Shown here: piece by piece, positions 25,935 through 36,863 of the stretch
How positions within the stretch are numbered: the first letter of the stretch is position 1
Layout of the letters: every line of letters begins with the position of its first letter
Assembly (NCBI RefSeq): GCF_002806945.1
Contig: NZ_NIHC01000006.1
Coordinates: 186,001 to 250,000, forward strand
Direction: 5' to 3'
Source: Marinobacter salexigens
GTDB lineage: Bacteria > Pseudomonadota > Gammaproteobacteria > Pseudomonadales > Oleiphilaceae
DNA: 64,000 nucleotides
The notes under the pieces: model-generated
What the model was told of the DNA's origin: nothing
Seen by the model: only the letters and a program-made list of their open reading frames with translations
The model's database searches: none
Made by a program: the position numbers and the translations under genes

Positions 25935-27629
25935 TTAGTCCTTGTTGGCATTCTGCTGCTGCATTTGCTCCTTGATGAGATCACCAATAGTGGTCGCACC
26001 AGAGGTGGATTCTGCAGTTTTACTACGCACGCTTTCAATCGCCTGCTTGTCGTCTTCAACGTCCTTGGACTTGACGGACAGGTTGATGATGCGGTTCTTG
26101 CGATCGATGCTGATGATCTTGGCTTCTACCTCTTCGCCCTCTTTCAGTGCGTTACGCGCATCTTCAATGCGATCACGGCTGATTTCAGAGGCCTTCAGTA
26201 CCGCTTCAACTTCATCGTTCAGAGCGATAGTAGCTTGCTTGGCGTCAATGGCGGAAACAATGCCTTTAACGATAGAGCCCTTGTCGTTCAGCTGAACAAA
26301 CTCGGCGAACGGATCGCTTTCGAGCTGTTTGATACCCAGGGAAATACGCTCACGCTCGGGATCTACAGACAGGATTACGGTGTCAACATCGTCGCCCTTC
26401 TTGTATTCACGAACAGCCTCTTCGCCTGTCTCGTTCCAGCTGATGTCTGACAGGTGAACCAGACCATCAATGCCACCGTCCAGACCGATGAAGATACCAA
26501 AGTCAGTGATTGACTTGATCTTACCGGAGATGCGATCGCCCTTGTTGAAGTTGCCAGAGAAATCTTCCCATGGGTTGGATACGCACTGCTTGATGCCCAA
26601 GGAGATACGACGACGCTCTTCGTCTATATCCAGGATCATCACATCCACTTCGTCGCCAACGTTAACGACTTTAGAGGGGTGGATGTTCTTGTTGGTCCAA
26701 TCCATTTCAGATACGTGAACCAGACCTTCAACACCTTCTTCCAACTCAGCAAAGCAGCCGTAGTCGGTCAGGTTGGTTACACGTGCTGTAACCTTGGTAC
26801 CTTCAGGGTAACGACCCTTGATATCTACCCAGGGATCTTCGCCCAGCTGCTTCAGACCCAGAGATACACGGTTACGCTCACGATCGAACTTCAGAACCTT
26901 AACGTTGATCTCGTCACCAACGTTAACGATTTCGCTCGGGTGCTTGATGCGCTTCCAGGCCATATCGGTAATGTGCAGCAGGCCGTCAACGCCGCCCAGA
27001 TCTACGAACGCGCCGTAGTCGGTGAGGTTCTTGACGATACCCTTGATTTCCAGACCTTCGGTCAGGGTCTCAAGCAGAGCTTCACGCTCGGCGCTGTTTT
27101 CAGCTTCCAGAACGGCGCGGCGGGAAACAACCACGTTATTACGCTTCTGGTCCAGCTTGATAACTTTGAATTCGAGCTCTTTGTTCTCCAGGTGCGCAGT
27201 GTCGCGAACCGGACGAACGTCTACCAGAGAGCCCGGCAGGAACGCACGAATGCCAGCCAGGTCAACAGTGAAACCACCCTTAACCTTGCCGTTAATAATT
27301 CCTTTGACCACTTCTTCAGCTTCGAAGGACTTCTCGAGTACCTTCCAGGATTCAGCGCGCTTGGCCTTTTCACGGGACAGACGGGTCTCACCGAAACCAT
27401 CTTCTACTGCGTCCAATGCTACGTCGACCAAGTCGCCGATAGCTACTTCCAACTCGCCTTTTTCGTTCAGGAACTGGGAGGCGGGGATAACGCCCTCGGA
27501 CTTCAGTCCGGCGTTAACTGTGACCCAGTCGCTATCAACATCAACTACGGTTCCCTGGACGATGGAACCTGGTTTCATGTCAATTTCTTTTAGGCTTTCT
27601 TCAAAAAGATCCGCAAAGCTCTCGCTCAT
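25935..27629 (-). CDS. rpsA: 30S ribosomal protein S1
   Basis: This 564-residue protein carries six S1 RNA-binding repeats, easily followed by their recurring 'GxVxxxxxYGxFVxL' and 'VHxS' segments ('[18 protein letters not shown]', '[19 protein letters not shown]', '[19 protein letters not shown]'). It helps the small subunit capture and unfold mRNAs. The N-terminus ('[17 protein letters not shown]') matches the family and has AGGA six bases upstream of the ATG. It follows cmk with 130 bases between them, as in E. coli, where S1 represses its own translation; I cannot identify the operator structure here. Confidence 0.97.
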   Translation of the reverse strand: MSESFADLFEESLKEIDMKPGSIVQGTVVDVDSDWVTVNAGLKSEGVIPASQFLNEKGELEVAIGDLVDVALDAVEDGFGETRLSREKAKRAESWKVLEKSFEAEEVVKGIINGKVKGGFTVDLAGIRAFLPGSLVDVRPVRDTAHLENKELEFKVIKLDQKRNNVVVSRRAVLEAENSAEREALLETLTEGLEIKGIVKNLTDYGAFVDLGGVDGLLHITDMAWKRIKHPSEIVNVGDEINVKVLKFDRERNRVSLGLKQLGEDPWVDIKGRYPEGTKVTARVTNLTDYGCFAELEEGVEGLVHVSEMDWTNKNIHPSKVVNVGDEVDVMILDIDEERRRISLGIKQCVSNPWEDFSGNFNKGDRISGKIKSITDFGIFIGLDGGIDGLVHLSDISWNETGEEAVREYKKGDDVDTVILSVDPERERISLGIKQLESDPFAEFVQLNDKGSIVKGIVSAIDAKQATIALNDEVEAVLKASEISRDRIEDARNALKEGEEVEAKIISIDRKNRIINLSVKSKDVEDDKQAIESVRSKTAESTSGATTIGDLIKEQMQQQNANKD

Positions 27630-27759
27630 TATGAGTCCTATAGGTTCAATGCAAGTACGCTCCGTGCCGCCAGCAACACGGTCTGTTAATAAATTCCGAA
27701 ATCAGCCTGCGGCTGGCAATTTTCGCTGTTTCCGGCTTCTCAACGACAAAAAGGTGAAG

Positions 27760-28440
27760 TCAGGCCTGACCTGCTGCGGCCATACACCTGTCTAACACCT
27801 CTTGTATACTCAATCCCGTAGAATCAATGACTTGCGCATCATCTGCGGGCTTGAGAGGGGCTGCAGAACGGTTCATATCCCGATCATCACGAACCCGTAT
27901 CTCCTCTAAAAGGGCGTCAATACTAACATCGACACCCGCCGCCTTCAACTGGCCGAAACGCCGGCGTGCACGCTCTTCCGCACTGGCCGTGAGGAATATT
28001 TTTACAGTTGCGTCGGGGAACACGACAGTTCCCATATCTCGGCCATCGGCCACCAAACCAGGACACTGCTGAAAATCCCGCTGACGCTGCAAAAGCGCAT
28101 CCCGAACGGGCTGCATCACAGCGATTCGCGAGGCATTATTACCGCAGGTCTCTGTTCGTATTTCCGAGGTAACATCTTCCCCGGCAAGAATGACTTTTGC
28201 AGGCTCACCCTCAGGGGTGGGCTCAAAGGCTACGTCGAGTGAAGCCGCCACGCGTACCAGCTCAGCTTCATCATCCAGAGATACATTCTGGCGGATGGCT
28301 GCAAGCGCAGTCAGGCGGTAAAGCGCACCACTGTCGAGTAGGTGCCAGCCCAGCTTTTTGGCCAACATCTGAGTAACTGTGCCCTTGCCCGATCCGCCCG
28401 GGCCGTCAACTGCGATGACTGGTGCGTTGCCTTTCGCCAT
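27760..28440 (-). CDS. cmk: Cytidylate kinase
   Basis: This 226-residue enzyme phosphorylates CMP and dCMP. The P-loop '[15 protein letters not shown]' is at the start, the CMP-binding domain holds '[15 protein letters not shown]', and the lid carries '[19 protein letters not shown]'. Its ATG overlaps the aroA stop as TAATG, so translation is coupled to the fused tyrA-aroA gene. Its downstream neighbour is rpsA. The cmk-rpsA order is conserved across proteobacteria. Confidence 0.96.
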   Translation of the reverse strand: MAKGNAPVIAVDGPGGSGKGTVTQMLAKKLGWHLLDSGALYRLTALAAIRQNVSLDDEAELVRVAASLDVAFEPTPEGEPAKVILAGEDVTSEIRTETCGNNASRIAVMQPVRDALLQRQRDFQQCPGLVADGRDMGTVVFPDATVKIFLTASAEERARRRFGQLKAAGVDVSIDALLEEIRVRDDRDMNRSAAPLKPADDAQVIDSTGLSIQEVLDRCMAAAGQA

Positions 28441-30698
28441 TAATGTGCTCCCTGTTCAGCGCCCGACTCAGAAACCTTTGCAGCAATATTAATACCTGTC
28501 TCTTTCGCAAGCTCTACAAAGCCCGGGAAGGATGTTGCCACAACCGCGCAGCCGTTAATTTCAATCTCTTCGGTGGCGCGCAACGAGGCCACTGCAAAAG
28601 ACATAGCAATGCGATGGTCGTCATGACTATAAACAGAGCCACCCTTAATGGTTTGCCCGCCCTCGATAATAATGCCATCTTCCGTAACCGTGGTTTCCAC
28701 CCCAAGTGTTGCAAGGCCATCAGCCATCACCTGAATGCGGTCACTTTCTTTTACCCGAAGCTCCTCGGCGCCGGTCAGAACCGTACGGCCAGTTGCGCAG
28801 ACAGCCGCAATAAACAACACTGGGAATTCGTCGATGGCCAGCGGCACCTGGTCTACCGGTATATCAATACCTTTGAGCTCTGCTGAGCGAACGCGCAAAT
28901 CAGCCACCGGTTCGCCGCCAATTTCACGCTCAGCCATAATTTCTATATTGGCGCCCATTTGCCGCAGGATATTGATCACGCCCACCCGTGTTGGGTTCAT
29001 ACCCACATGGCGCAGTACCAGATCAGAATCCGGAGCAATGGTCGCGGCAACCATAAAGAAAGCTGCTGATGAAATGTCTGCCGGCACGTCAATCACGCCA
29101 GCTTTCAACTTGCCACCACCTTTAACGCTAGCAGTAGGGCCATCACGCTCTACGCTGTAACCAAACCCCGTGAGCATGCGTTCTGTGTGATCTCGCGTCG
29201 GCGCAGGTTCGGTCACTGAAGTGGTGCCATCCGCATACAAACCAGCCAAAAGCAGGCAAGACTTAACCTGCGCACTGGCAACCGGCATATCGTAACGAAT
29301 GCCGGTCAGCTTCTTATCCTGAGTACCGTGAATTTTCAGAGGTGGGCGACCGCCCTCAGCGGTATCAATTACTGCACCCATGGCGCGAAGCGGGTCGGCA
29401 ACACGATTCATGGGTCGCCCGGAAAGGCTAGCATCACCCGTCAGCTCTGACGAAAATGGCTGTGCTGCCAGAAGGCCAGCGAACAATCGCATGCCTGTAC
29501 CTGAGTTACCGAGATAAATTGGCCCGCGAGGAGCCTGCAGCCCGTGCATTCCGACGCCGTGAATGCGCACAAAGCCGTTATCTGGCCCCTCAATGGCAAC
29601 ACCCATATCACGAAAAGCCTGCAGGGTTGCGAGGCTGTCTTCCCCCTCAAGGAAGCCTTTTACTTCAGTTATCCCCTCTGCGAGGGCTCCAAGCATAATC
29701 GAGCGATGGGAAATGGATTTATCGCCGGGCACCCGAATGTCGCCATTAACTGAGCCGCCGGGTTGAAGACGAAACGTCACCTGATTTTCACTGTTATTTG
29801 TCACGTAAGCCTGTCCTGAAAGCATTTTTGAAAAGTGGTCGCGCGCTGCCTTGGCACGACTGAATACCCGCAACAGCGTGGCGCCGTCCTGGTCAGCAAT
29901 CGCCGTGCGCAATTGATCGAGATCCTGGGTAAAATGATCAATTACTCGAAGAACGGCGTCACGGTTGGAAAGAAAAATATCGTGCCACATAACCGGATCA
30001 CTTGCGGCAATCCGGGTAAAATCACGGAATCCACCGGCAGCATACCGGAAAATATCCATGTTCTCGTCTTCGCCGGCCAGCGTATCCACCAGCGAGAATG
30101 CAATCAAATGAGGCAGATGGCTGGTCGCAGCCAGCACCTCATCGTGATACACCACGGACATGGTGAGCACAGTAGCACCACAGGCTTCCCACATAGTCCG
30201 GAGTTTTTCCAGATGAGTGGCGCTGACGTTATCAGGGGGGGTCAGTATAACTTTGTGATTGCTGAATAACTCCGGATTGGCAGCACGAATGCCGCTTCTC
30301 TCAGACCCGGCAATCGGGTGCCCGGGAATAACGCGGGGCATGAACTCCCCGAACACCGCTTCAACGTCCTTTACAAAACCGGATTTTGTGCTGCCCACAT
30401 CAGTAAGAAGGGCATCAGCTGCAAGATGCGGGCGTATTTCCTCCAGCACCTTGCGGGTGGCCTGCACCGGCACCGCCAGTACAACAAGGTCTGCGCCCTG
30501 CACGGCCTCTGCAGTCGTTTCCGCAACCGTATCAATCACTCCCAGAGACTGGCCCAACAGAAGATCTTCTGTACGCTGATCTGCACCAACGACTTCCAGT
30601 GCCAGGCTGTTTTTGCGAATGGCGCTGGCCAGCGAGCCACCTATCAGGCCTAATCCGATTATGGCAACTCGCTGAAAAAGCGATTCGCGTGATGGCAC
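28440..30698 (-). CDS. Fused prephenate/arogenate dehydrogenase and EPSP synthase
   Basis: This protein of about 752 residues joins two enzymes of aromatic amino acid synthesis. The N-terminal TyrA part (about 1-295) starts with the NAD-binding '[18 protein letters not shown]' and has the prephenate histidine region '[13 protein letters not shown]'. The AroA part (about 310-752) shows '[14 protein letters not shown]', '[15 protein letters not shown]' and '[14 protein letters not shown]', all needed for EPSP synthesis. I propose the GTG start at 30698, because it follows the hisC stop directly (TGAGGTG) and gives the length of the Pseudomonas fusion. An ATG at 30743 would overlap hisC by 44 bases. 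Such a tyrA-aroA fusion is known from pseudomonads. Confidence 0.93.
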   Translation of the reverse strand: MPSRESLFQRVAIIGLGLIGGSLASAIRKNSLALEVVGADQRTEDLLLGQSLGVIDTVAETTAEAVQGADLVVLAVPVQATRKVLEEIRPHLAADALLTDVGSTKSGFVKDVEAVFGEFMPRVIPGHPIAGSERSGIRAANPELFSNHKVILTPPDNVSATHLEKLRTMWEACGATVLTMSVVYHDEVLAATSHLPHLIAFSLVDTLAGEDENMDIFRYAAGGFRDFTRIAASDPVMWHDIFLSNRDAVLRVIDHFTQDLDQLRTAIADQDGATLLRVFSRAKAARDHFSKMLSGQAYVTNNSENQVTFRLQPGGSVNGDIRVPGDKSISHRSIMLGALAEGITEVKGFLEGEDSLATLQAFRDMGVAIEGPDNGFVRIHGVGMHGLQAPRGPIYLGNSGTGMRLFAGLLAAQPFSSELTGDASLSGRPMNRVADPLRAMGAVIDTAEGGRPPLKIHGTQDKKLTGIRYDMPVASAQVKSCLLLAGLYADGTTSVTEPAPTRDHTERMLTGFGYSVERDGPTASVKGGGKLKAGVIDVPADISSAAFFMVAATIAPDSDLVLRHVGMNPTRVGVINILRQMGANIEIMAEREIGGEPVADLRVRSAELKGIDIPVDQVPLAIDEFPVLFIAAVCATGRTVLTGAEELRVKESDRIQVMADGLATLGVETTVTEDGIIIEGGQTIKGGSVYSHDDHRIAMSFAVASLRATEEIEINGCAVVATSFPGFVELAKETGINIAAKVSESGAEQGAH

Positions 30699-30699
30699 C

Positions 30700-31824
30700 T
30701 CAGGCGCCCTGCCCGGCCGCAGCCAACGCTTTCGCGAGGGCATCGATAAACTGTTCGTTTTCTGCAGGTAAACCTACAGATACCCGAAGATGGTTGGGCA
30801 TACCGTAACCCGTAACAGGGCGCACAATCACTCCGTGCCCCAGTAAAGCCTGGTATACACCCAGAGCTTGTGGCCCCACTTCAACGGCCACAAAATTTCC
30901 CGACGACGGGATATACCGGAGCCCCATCTGATCGAAGGCATCTTGCAACTGTTTCAGGCCAGCGCTGTTGGCCGCGCGGGAGCGCTGCAGGTAATCTTCA
31001 TCGTCCAGCACCGCCGTGGCGGCTGCAAGAGCAACGGAGCTTACGTTAAAAGGCTGGCGCACCCGGTTCAGGATATCGGCAATCGCCGGCGAACTGATAC
31101 TGTAGCCAACCCGCAGAGCTGCAAGGCCCCAGGCTTTAGAGAAGGTACGGCATACGATCAGGTTCGGGAAACGGCCTAGCAGCGCAACGCCATCCGGGTC
31201 GTTCTCTCCGGTCATATACTCGCAATAAGCCTCATCAAGAACCACCAGGACATCGCCCGGGATTTTGCCCAAAAATGCTTCAATGGCATTTGAATCGTGC
31301 ACGGTGCCCGTAGGATTGTTCGGGTTGGCTACAAATACCAACCGGGTGCGCTCTGTGACTGCTGCTGCCATGGCATCCAGATCGTGACCCCAGTCTTTGG
31401 CAGGTACGGCAACCGCCTTGGCACCAATAGCTTGGGTAACAATCGGATAAACGGCAAACGCATACTGGGAAAAGACGATCTCGGAGTTGGTATCCGCAAA
31501 GCAACGGGCAATCACCTCCAGCACGTCGTTTGAACCATTCCCAAGCGTGATCTGTGCAGCACCGATATTCAACCGTGCAGACAGCTTCTGTTTCAGCTCA
31601 AACCCGTTGCCATCGGGATACAGGCACAGTTCCACCAAGGCGTTCTCGGCGGCAGCGACGGCTTTTTTACTGGGCCCCAACGGGTTTTCGTTACTGGCAA
31701 GCTTGATAATGTCGGCCGGGTCAAGTCCCAGCTCCCGGGCCAGCTCGCTAATCGGCTTACCCGGCTCGTAGGGAGACAAAGCCTGAACCCCTTTTACCGC
31801 AAGGCTCTGATAATCGATGGCCAT
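30700..31824 (-). CDS. hisC: Histidinol-phosphate / aromatic aminotransferase
   Basis: This 374-residue class II-like PLP aminotransferase shows 'SNENPLGPS', 'NPNNPTGTVHDSNAI', the aspartate and tyrosine of 'VVLDEAYCEYM', and the PLP lysine in 'CRTFSKAWGLAALRVGY'. The phosphate-binding C-terminal 'GYGMPNHLRVSVG' is present. Its place between pheA and tyrA-aroA identifies it as the HisHb-type paralogue, which in pseudomonads works on aromatic amino acids and histidinol phosphate. The start ATG 31824 has AAGGAAGG just upstream. It is one of a chain of closely spaced genes. Confidence 0.92.
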   Translation of the reverse strand: MAIDYQSLAVKGVQALSPYEPGKPISELARELGLDPADIIKLASNENPLGPSKKAVAAAENALVELCLYPDGNGFELKQKLSARLNIGAAQITLGNGSNDVLEVIARCFADTNSEIVFSQYAFAVYPIVTQAIGAKAVAVPAKDWGHDLDAMAAAVTERTRLVFVANPNNPTGTVHDSNAIEAFLGKIPGDVLVVLDEAYCEYMTGENDPDGVALLGRFPNLIVCRTFSKAWGLAALRVGYSISSPAIADILNRVRQPFNVSSVALAAATAVLDDEDYLQRSRAANSAGLKQLQDAFDQMGLRYIPSSGNFVAVEVGPQALGVYQALLGHGVIVRPVTGYGMPNHLRVSVGLPAENEQFIDALAKALAAAGQGA

Positions 31825-31846
31825 ATACCTTCCTTAAAACTATCTA

Positions 31847-32944
31847 CTAAAGAACACCGATAGGATAGGAACCCAGACGTTTGAGCTCAACAGCTTCCTG
31901 ATCCACTTCGGCGAGTACTTTACGGGCCTGTTCGTCGTCCATGTGCCCTTCAAAATCGATATAGAACACATAAGCCCAGGTACCACTGGGCGATGGCCGG
32001 GTTTCAATCCGCGTGAGGCTGATGTCATGACTATGAAACGGCTCAAGCAGTTGATACAGCGCACCCGGCTTGTTTCTCATGGAAACAAGAATGGATGATT
32101 TGTCGTGCCCGCTTGCCGGCACATCTTCACGGCCAATGATCAGGAACCGAGTGGTATTGTCCGGCCTGTCTTCGATGCTACCTGCTAACTTTTCCAACCC
32201 GTAAAGCTCAGCCGCCATGTCGCCAGCAATGGCTGCAGTACCCGGCTCTTTGGCCGCACGACGTGCCGCCTCGGCATTGCTGGAAACGGTTACCCGCTCA
32301 ATGCCGTATCGGTGAGTATCCAACCATTGGCGACACTGCGCAAATGACTGCTGATGCGAGTAAATACGGGTTATTTCCTGATCCCGGAACTCTGGCGAAA
32401 CCATAAGGTGGTGATGGATTCTCAACTGCACTTCACCGCAAATTTTGAGCGGAGATGTCATGAACATATCAAGAGTGTGGTTGATCATGCCTTCTGTGGA
32501 GTTCTCAACCGGCACTACACCATAATGAGCAGAGCCGGATTCCACTTCCCGGAATACAGCATCAATAGCCGGCATTGGCACACTGACAACAGAGTGCCCG
32601 AAATGCTTTAGTGCAGCTGCCTGGGTAAAGGTTCCAATGGGGCCCAGAAAGGCAATGTGCATGGGCTTTTCCAGCGCCAGACAAGCCGACATGATTTCGC
32701 GAAACAGCCGGGCCATTTCCTCATCAGGCAGAGGGCCGGGGTTGGCGTCTTTGATGCGCCGAAGCACTTGGGCTTCACGCTCAGGGCGGTAGAAAAACAC
32801 ATCCTCACCGGGGTTGGCATCCATTTTTACATGGGCCACTTCCTGGGCGCATTTAGCACGGGCACTGATCAGCTCCATAATCTTCTGATCAAGGCTGTCT
32901 ATTTCTTCCCGCAGTTCTCCGAGGCGGATCTGCTCTTCGCTCAT
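31847..32944 (-). CDS. pheA: Bifunctional chorismate mutase / prephenate dehydratase
   Basis: This 365-residue P-protein carries out the two steps from chorismate to phenylpyruvate. The AroQ chorismate mutase is N-terminal ('LREEIDSLDQKIMELISARA', residues about 8-90). The dehydratase follows, with 'GPIGTFTQAAALKHFG', 'VPVENSTEG' and 'NTTRFLIIG'. A regulatory ACT domain ends the protein, with 'NKPGALYQLLEPF' and 'SLTRIETRPS', the site for phenylalanine feedback. I chose ATG 32944, with GAGG six bases upstream; the in-frame TTG at 32950 overlaps the serC stop. The length equals that of the P. aeruginosa protein. Confidence 0.96.
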   Translation of the reverse strand: MSEEQIRLGELREEIDSLDQKIMELISARAKCAQEVAHVKMDANPGEDVFFYRPEREAQVLRRIKDANPGPLPDEEMARLFREIMSACLALEKPMHIAFLGPIGTFTQAAALKHFGHSVVSVPMPAIDAVFREVESGSAHYGVVPVENSTEGMINHTLDMFMTSPLKICGEVQLRIHHHLMVSPEFRDQEITRIYSHQQSFAQCRQWLDTHRYGIERVTVSSNAEAARRAAKEPGTAAIAGDMAAELYGLEKLAGSIEDRPDNTTRFLIIGREDVPASGHDKSSILVSMRNKPGALYQLLEPFHSHDISLTRIETRPSPSGTWAYVFYIDFEGHMDDEQARKVLAEVDQEAVELKRLGSYPIGVL

Positions 32945-32946
32945 GA

Positions 32947-34029
32947 TCAACCTCGCTCCTTCGCAAACTCGGTCATGTACTGAATCAGCGCATCCACACC
33001 CGCTTCGGGCATGGCGTTATAAATACTTGCGCGCATACCTCCCACAGAGCGGTGTCCTGCCAGATTTAACAATCCCCGTGCATCAGCGCCCTCAAGGAAG
33101 GCGCTGTTCAGGGCGTCGTCACGCAAGGTGAAAGGTATATTCATCCAGGAGCGGAAACGGGGATCGATGGGGTTGGCGTAAAATTCATTGGCATCAATGA
33201 AACCATAAAGCTTTTCCGCTTTTCTTCGGTTGATCTCACCTATGGCTTTAACGCCGCCCTGAGCTTTCAACCATTTGAATACCAGCCCGGCAAGATACCA
33301 GGAGTAGGTAGCCGGCGTGTTATACATAGAGCCGTTATCCGCAATCACCTGATAGTTCATCATGGTCGGTGTTTCCTTGCGGGCCTTGCCCAGAAGATCT
33401 TTGCGGATGATGACCACAACCAGCCCGGAAGGACCGATATTTTTCTGCGCGCCAGCGTAGATCAGCCCGAACTTTGAGACATCCACCGGGCGCGACAGCA
33501 TGGTGGACGACATGTCCGCCACCAGCGGCACACTGGCGCTGTCGGGGATAAAATCAAATTCCAGACCACCAATGGTTTCGTTCGGCGTGTAATGCAGGTA
33601 GGCCGCATCGCCGTTTGTTTGCCATGACGCCTGATCAGGAATACTGATGAAACCACCCTCTTCTGAACTGGCAACCACATTCACATCAGCATAGCGCTTG
33701 GCTTCGCCAATGGCCTTTTTCGACCAGATGCCGGTGTTTACGTAATCCGCAGACGTTTTGTCACCAAGCAGGTTGAGAGGAATCGTGGAGAACTGACTTG
33801 AGGCTCCACCCTGCATGAAGAGTACGGCATAATCATCTGATATACCGGCCAATTCACGCAGATCCCGCTCAGCAGTTTCGGCAATGGCCACAAACGCCTC
33901 ACTGCGATGGCTCATTTCCATTACGGACATGCCAGTGCCACGCCAGTCCAGCATTTCATCCCGTGCTTGTGCGAGCACGCTTTCCGGCAAGGTTGCCGGA
34001 CCTGCACAAAAATTATACGCCCTGCTCAT
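32947..34029 (-). CDS. serC: Phosphoserine aminotransferase
   Basis: This 360-residue PLP enzyme serves serine and pyridoxal 5'-phosphate synthesis. It opens with 'YNFCAGPATLPESVL' and has the substrate motif 'MEMSHRSEAF', the PLP lysine in 'YAGAQKNIGPSGLVVV', and the C-terminal 'GHRSVGGMRASIYNAMP'. I chose ATG 34029, as CACAGGA lies just upstream and the N-terminus then matches the family. It precedes pheA with two bases between stop and start, so the two are co-expressed. The gyrA stop is 50 bases upstream. Confidence 0.96.
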   Translation of the reverse strand: MSRAYNFCAGPATLPESVLAQARDEMLDWRGTGMSVMEMSHRSEAFVAIAETAERDLRELAGISDDYAVLFMQGGASSQFSTIPLNLLGDKTSADYVNTGIWSKKAIGEAKRYADVNVVASSEEGGFISIPDQASWQTNGDAAYLHYTPNETIGGLEFDFIPDSASVPLVADMSSTMLSRPVDVSKFGLIYAGAQKNIGPSGLVVVIIRKDLLGKARKETPTMMNYQVIADNGSMYNTPATYSWYLAGLVFKWLKAQGGVKAIGEINRRKAEKLYGFIDANEFYANPIDPRFRSWMNIPFTLRDDALNSAFLEGADARGLLNLAGHRSVGGMRASIYNAMPEAGVDALIQYMTEFAKERG

Positions 34030-34079
34030 GTTCCTGTGGTCTCTCACGTCTTGCGGGTTCGGTGTTCGGCAGTGCTGGA

Positions 34080-36737
34080 TTATTCCTCACCAGCACCCTG
34101 TTCCGGACTGTTGTTTGCGCTTTCGTCTGTTGAAACGTCTTCGCCTTCAATATCTTTACTTTCGACTTCAGCACCCTCGATATCGACATCGTCGATGTCG
34201 TCTTCGTCGGTTTCGGCAATCCGCTCCACCCCTACCAGTCGCTCATCTTCCTGGCTCAGCCTGATCAAGCGCACGCCCTGGGTGTTCCGGCTGAGAATCG
34301 ACACTTCATCCGTGTGGGTACGAACCAGCGTGCCCTTGTCGGAAATCAGCATCATTTCATCGCCTTCAAACAGTTGCAGCGCAGTGACGAGATTACCGTT
34401 ACGCTCAGAGCACTGCATGGCTATAACACCCTGGCTGCCACGACCGTAGGTAGGGAACTCCTCAATCGCAGTCCGCTTACCGTAACCATTCTCACTGGCG
34501 GTCAGAATAACGCCGCCTTCCTGTGGAATGATCAGGGAGACCACCTGGTGGCCTTCAGGCATTCTGATTCCGCGCACACCACGAGCCGTTCTACTTAGCG
34601 GGCGAACGGCCTCTTCATTGAAGCGTACAGCCTTGCCAGCAGAGGAGAACAGCATGATTTCGGCATCTCCTTCCGTTATAGCTGCGCCAATCAGCGTGTC
34701 GCCTTCGTCCAGAGACAGTGCAATCAAACCGCTGCTACGTGGGCGGGAGAAGTTAGGTAGAGCCGTCTTCTTGACCACCCCACCGGATGTAGCCATCAAT
34801 ACAAACTGATTTTCCGGGTAGTCACGTACTGGCAAGAAGGTCGTAATACGCTCACCTTCTTCCAGCGGCAGAATATTCACCATCGGACGACCACGGGAGG
34901 CACGGCTGGCACGAGGAATCTCGAACACCCGCAACCAGTACACCTTGCCACGGTTAGAGAAGCACAGAATGGTGTCGTGGGAGTTGGCAACCAGAAGCTT
35001 TTCTATAAAATCTTCGTCTTTCATGGAGGTTGCGGCGCGACCACGTCCACCGCGGCGCTGGGCCTGGTAGTCTTCTACTGCTTGGGTCTTTGCATAACCA
35101 CTGTGAGAAATGGTGACAACCAGCTCTTCTTCATCAATCAGGTCGGCAATCGTAAGATCGCGCTGGGAGCTGGTGATTTCCGTACGGCGCTCATCACCAA
35201 ACTCTTCTACTACCGCCTCCAGTTCTTCACGGATTACCTGCATCAAACGCTCAGGATCGCCGAGGATATCCAGCAGATCGGCAATTTTTTCAAGAATTTC
35301 CTTGTACTCGTTCTGGAGTTTCTCAGTCTCCAACCCCGTCAAGCGGTGCAGGCGCATATCCAGGATAGCCTGCGTCTGCTCTGGTGACATGTAGTACAAA
35401 CCATCGCGCAGGCCATAAATCTCAGGCAGATCGTCCGGACGGCAGGCATCTTCGCCAGCACGCTCAAGCATTGCCATTACATCACCTGGCGCCCAGCCGC
35501 GGGCCATCAGCTTTTCCCTGGCTTCCACAGAACTTGGGGAGGCCTTGATCAGCTCGATCATCTCATCGATGTTGGCCAGTGCAACGGTCAGGCCTTCAAG
35601 TATATGACCACGCTCACGGGCTTTGCGCAGCTCAAAGATGGTACGACGAGTCACCACTTCACGGCGGTGACGCACGAACGCATCCAGCATTTCCTTGAGA
35701 TTCAGTATTTTTGGTTCGCCGTTGATCAGCGCCACCATGTTGATACCGAAAACTGTCTGCAACTGGGTATGCTTGAACAGGTTGTTAACCACAACCTCCG
35801 GGTTTTCACCACGGCGCAGCTCGATAAAGATCCGGATACCTTCCTTGCTGGATTCGTCCCGCAGTTCGGTAATGCCTTCCAGACGCTTTTCCTTCACCAG
35901 CTCAGCGATCTTCTCGATCAGGCGGGCCTTGTTCAGCTGATACGGCAGCTCGGTGATGATGATGGCATCACGGTTGGTCTTCTTGTCGGTTTCAATTTCG
36001 TGGCGGGCGCGGATGTAAATGCGGCCACGACCGGTGCGATAGGCTTCAACGATGCCGGCACGGCCATTGATGATACCTTCAGTCGGGAAATCCGGGCCCG
36101 GAATGAACTCCATCAGTTCATCGCAGGTGAGATCCGGATTATCGATCAGCGCCAAACAACCGTTAACAACTTCTGTCAGGTTGTGGGGCGGGATATTGGT
36201 CGCCATACCTACGGCGATACCGGAGGAGCCATTCACCAGAAGGTTGGGAATGCGGGTGGGCATTACCTCGGGGATGCGCTCTGTTCCGTCATAGTTATCG
36301 ACAAAGTCTACGGTTTCTTTCTCGAGATCCGCCAGCAACGAGTGCGCGATTTTCTTCATGCGGATTTCGGTATAACGCATGGCTGCCGCGTTATCACCGT
36401 CGATAGAACCAAAGTTACCCTGACCATCTACCAGCGGGTATCGCAGAGAGAAAGGCTGGGCCATACGAACGATGGTGTCGTAAACAGCAGAATCACCGTG
36501 CGGGTGGTATTTACCAATAACATCACCCACCACACGGGCAGACTTCTTGTAGGCCTTGTTCCAGTCGTTGTTCAGTTCGGACATGGCGAACAGAACACGA
36601 CGGTGAACCGGCTTGAGACCATCCCGCACATCTGGAAGTGCTCGCCCGACGATGACGCTCATGGCGTAGTCCAGGTAAGACTGCTTCAGTTCGTCTTCAA
36701 TATTGACCGGCAGGATCTCTTTGGCTAATTCACCCAT
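34080..36737 (-). CDS. gyrA: DNA gyrase subunit A
   Basis: This 885-residue subunit breaks and rejoins DNA during negative supercoiling. The N-terminal '[19 protein letters not shown]' and the quinolone-resistance region '[17 protein letters not shown]' are present; the serine and aspartate that are usually changed in quinolone-resistant strains are the sensitive-type residues. The active tyrosine is in '[10 protein letters not shown]'. The C-terminal half holds the beta-pinwheel repeats with the GyrA box 'QRRGGRGR'. The protein ends in an acidic tail of about 45 residues ('[19 protein letters not shown]'). I chose ATG 36737 with AAGGAACC upstream. It heads the serine/aromatic gene array, as in Pseudomonas. 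Confidence 0.97.
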   Translation of the reverse strand: MGELAKEILPVNIEDELKQSYLDYAMSVIVGRALPDVRDGLKPVHRRVLFAMSELNNDWNKAYKKSARVVGDVIGKYHPHGDSAVYDTIVRMAQPFSLRYPLVDGQGNFGSIDGDNAAAMRYTEIRMKKIAHSLLADLEKETVDFVDNYDGTERIPEVMPTRIPNLLVNGSSGIAVGMATNIPPHNLTEVVNGCLALIDNPDLTCDELMEFIPGPDFPTEGIINGRAGIVEAYRTGRGRIYIRARHEIETDKKTNRDAIIITELPYQLNKARLIEKIAELVKEKRLEGITELRDESSKEGIRIFIELRRGENPEVVVNNLFKHTQLQTVFGINMVALINGEPKILNLKEMLDAFVRHRREVVTRRTIFELRKARERGHILEGLTVALANIDEMIELIKASPSSVEAREKLMARGWAPGDVMAMLERAGEDACRPDDLPEIYGLRDGLYYMSPEQTQAILDMRLHRLTGLETEKLQNEYKEILEKIADLLDILGDPERLMQVIREELEAVVEEFGDERRTEITSSQRDLTIADLIDEEELVVTISHSGYAKTQAVEDYQAQRRGGRGRAATSMKDEDFIEKLLVANSHDTILCFSNRGKVYWLRVFEIPRASRASRGRPMVNILPLEEGERITTFLPVRDYPENQFVLMATSGGVVKKTALPNFSRPRSSGLIALSLDEGDTLIGAAITEGDAEIMLFSSAGKAVRFNEEAVRPLSRTARGVRGIRMPEGHQVVSLIIPQEGGVILTASENGYGKRTAIEEFPTYGRGSQGVIAMQCSERNGNLVTALQLFEGDEMMLISDKGTLVRTHTDEVSILSRNTQGVRLIRLSQEDERLVGVERIAETDEDDIDDVDIEGAEVESKDIEGEDVSTDESANNSPEQGAGEE

Positions 36738-36826
36738 CGAGAAAGGTTCCTTTGCGTTATCTGGGAGTCGTTTCAGGGCCGTCACCCGGCCCCATAGTTA
36801 TTCTTCATCAAACCACCAACTCTATC

Positions 36827-36854
36827 ACAGTCGCCCCCTGCTAGGGGCAACTGT
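36827..36854 (-). terminator. Hairpin between purU and gyrA
   Basis: The stem is ACAGT-C-GCCCC paired with GGGGC-A-ACTGT around a 6-nt loop, with one internal mismatch. It lies just downstream of the purU stop, but no U-tract follows on either strand, so termination is only possible. Confidence 0.35.
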
Positions 36855-36863
36855 GCGGCGGCC

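Noticed and set aside
26679-27593. Plus-strand open frame of about 300 codons opposite rpsA
   Set aside because: It mirrors the repeated S1 domains; rpsA is complete on the other strand.
35604-36728. Long open frame on the plus strand opposite gyrA (about 374 codons)
   Set aside because: It is antisense to an intact gyrA, has no family motifs or ribosome site, and follows from codon bias of the real gene.
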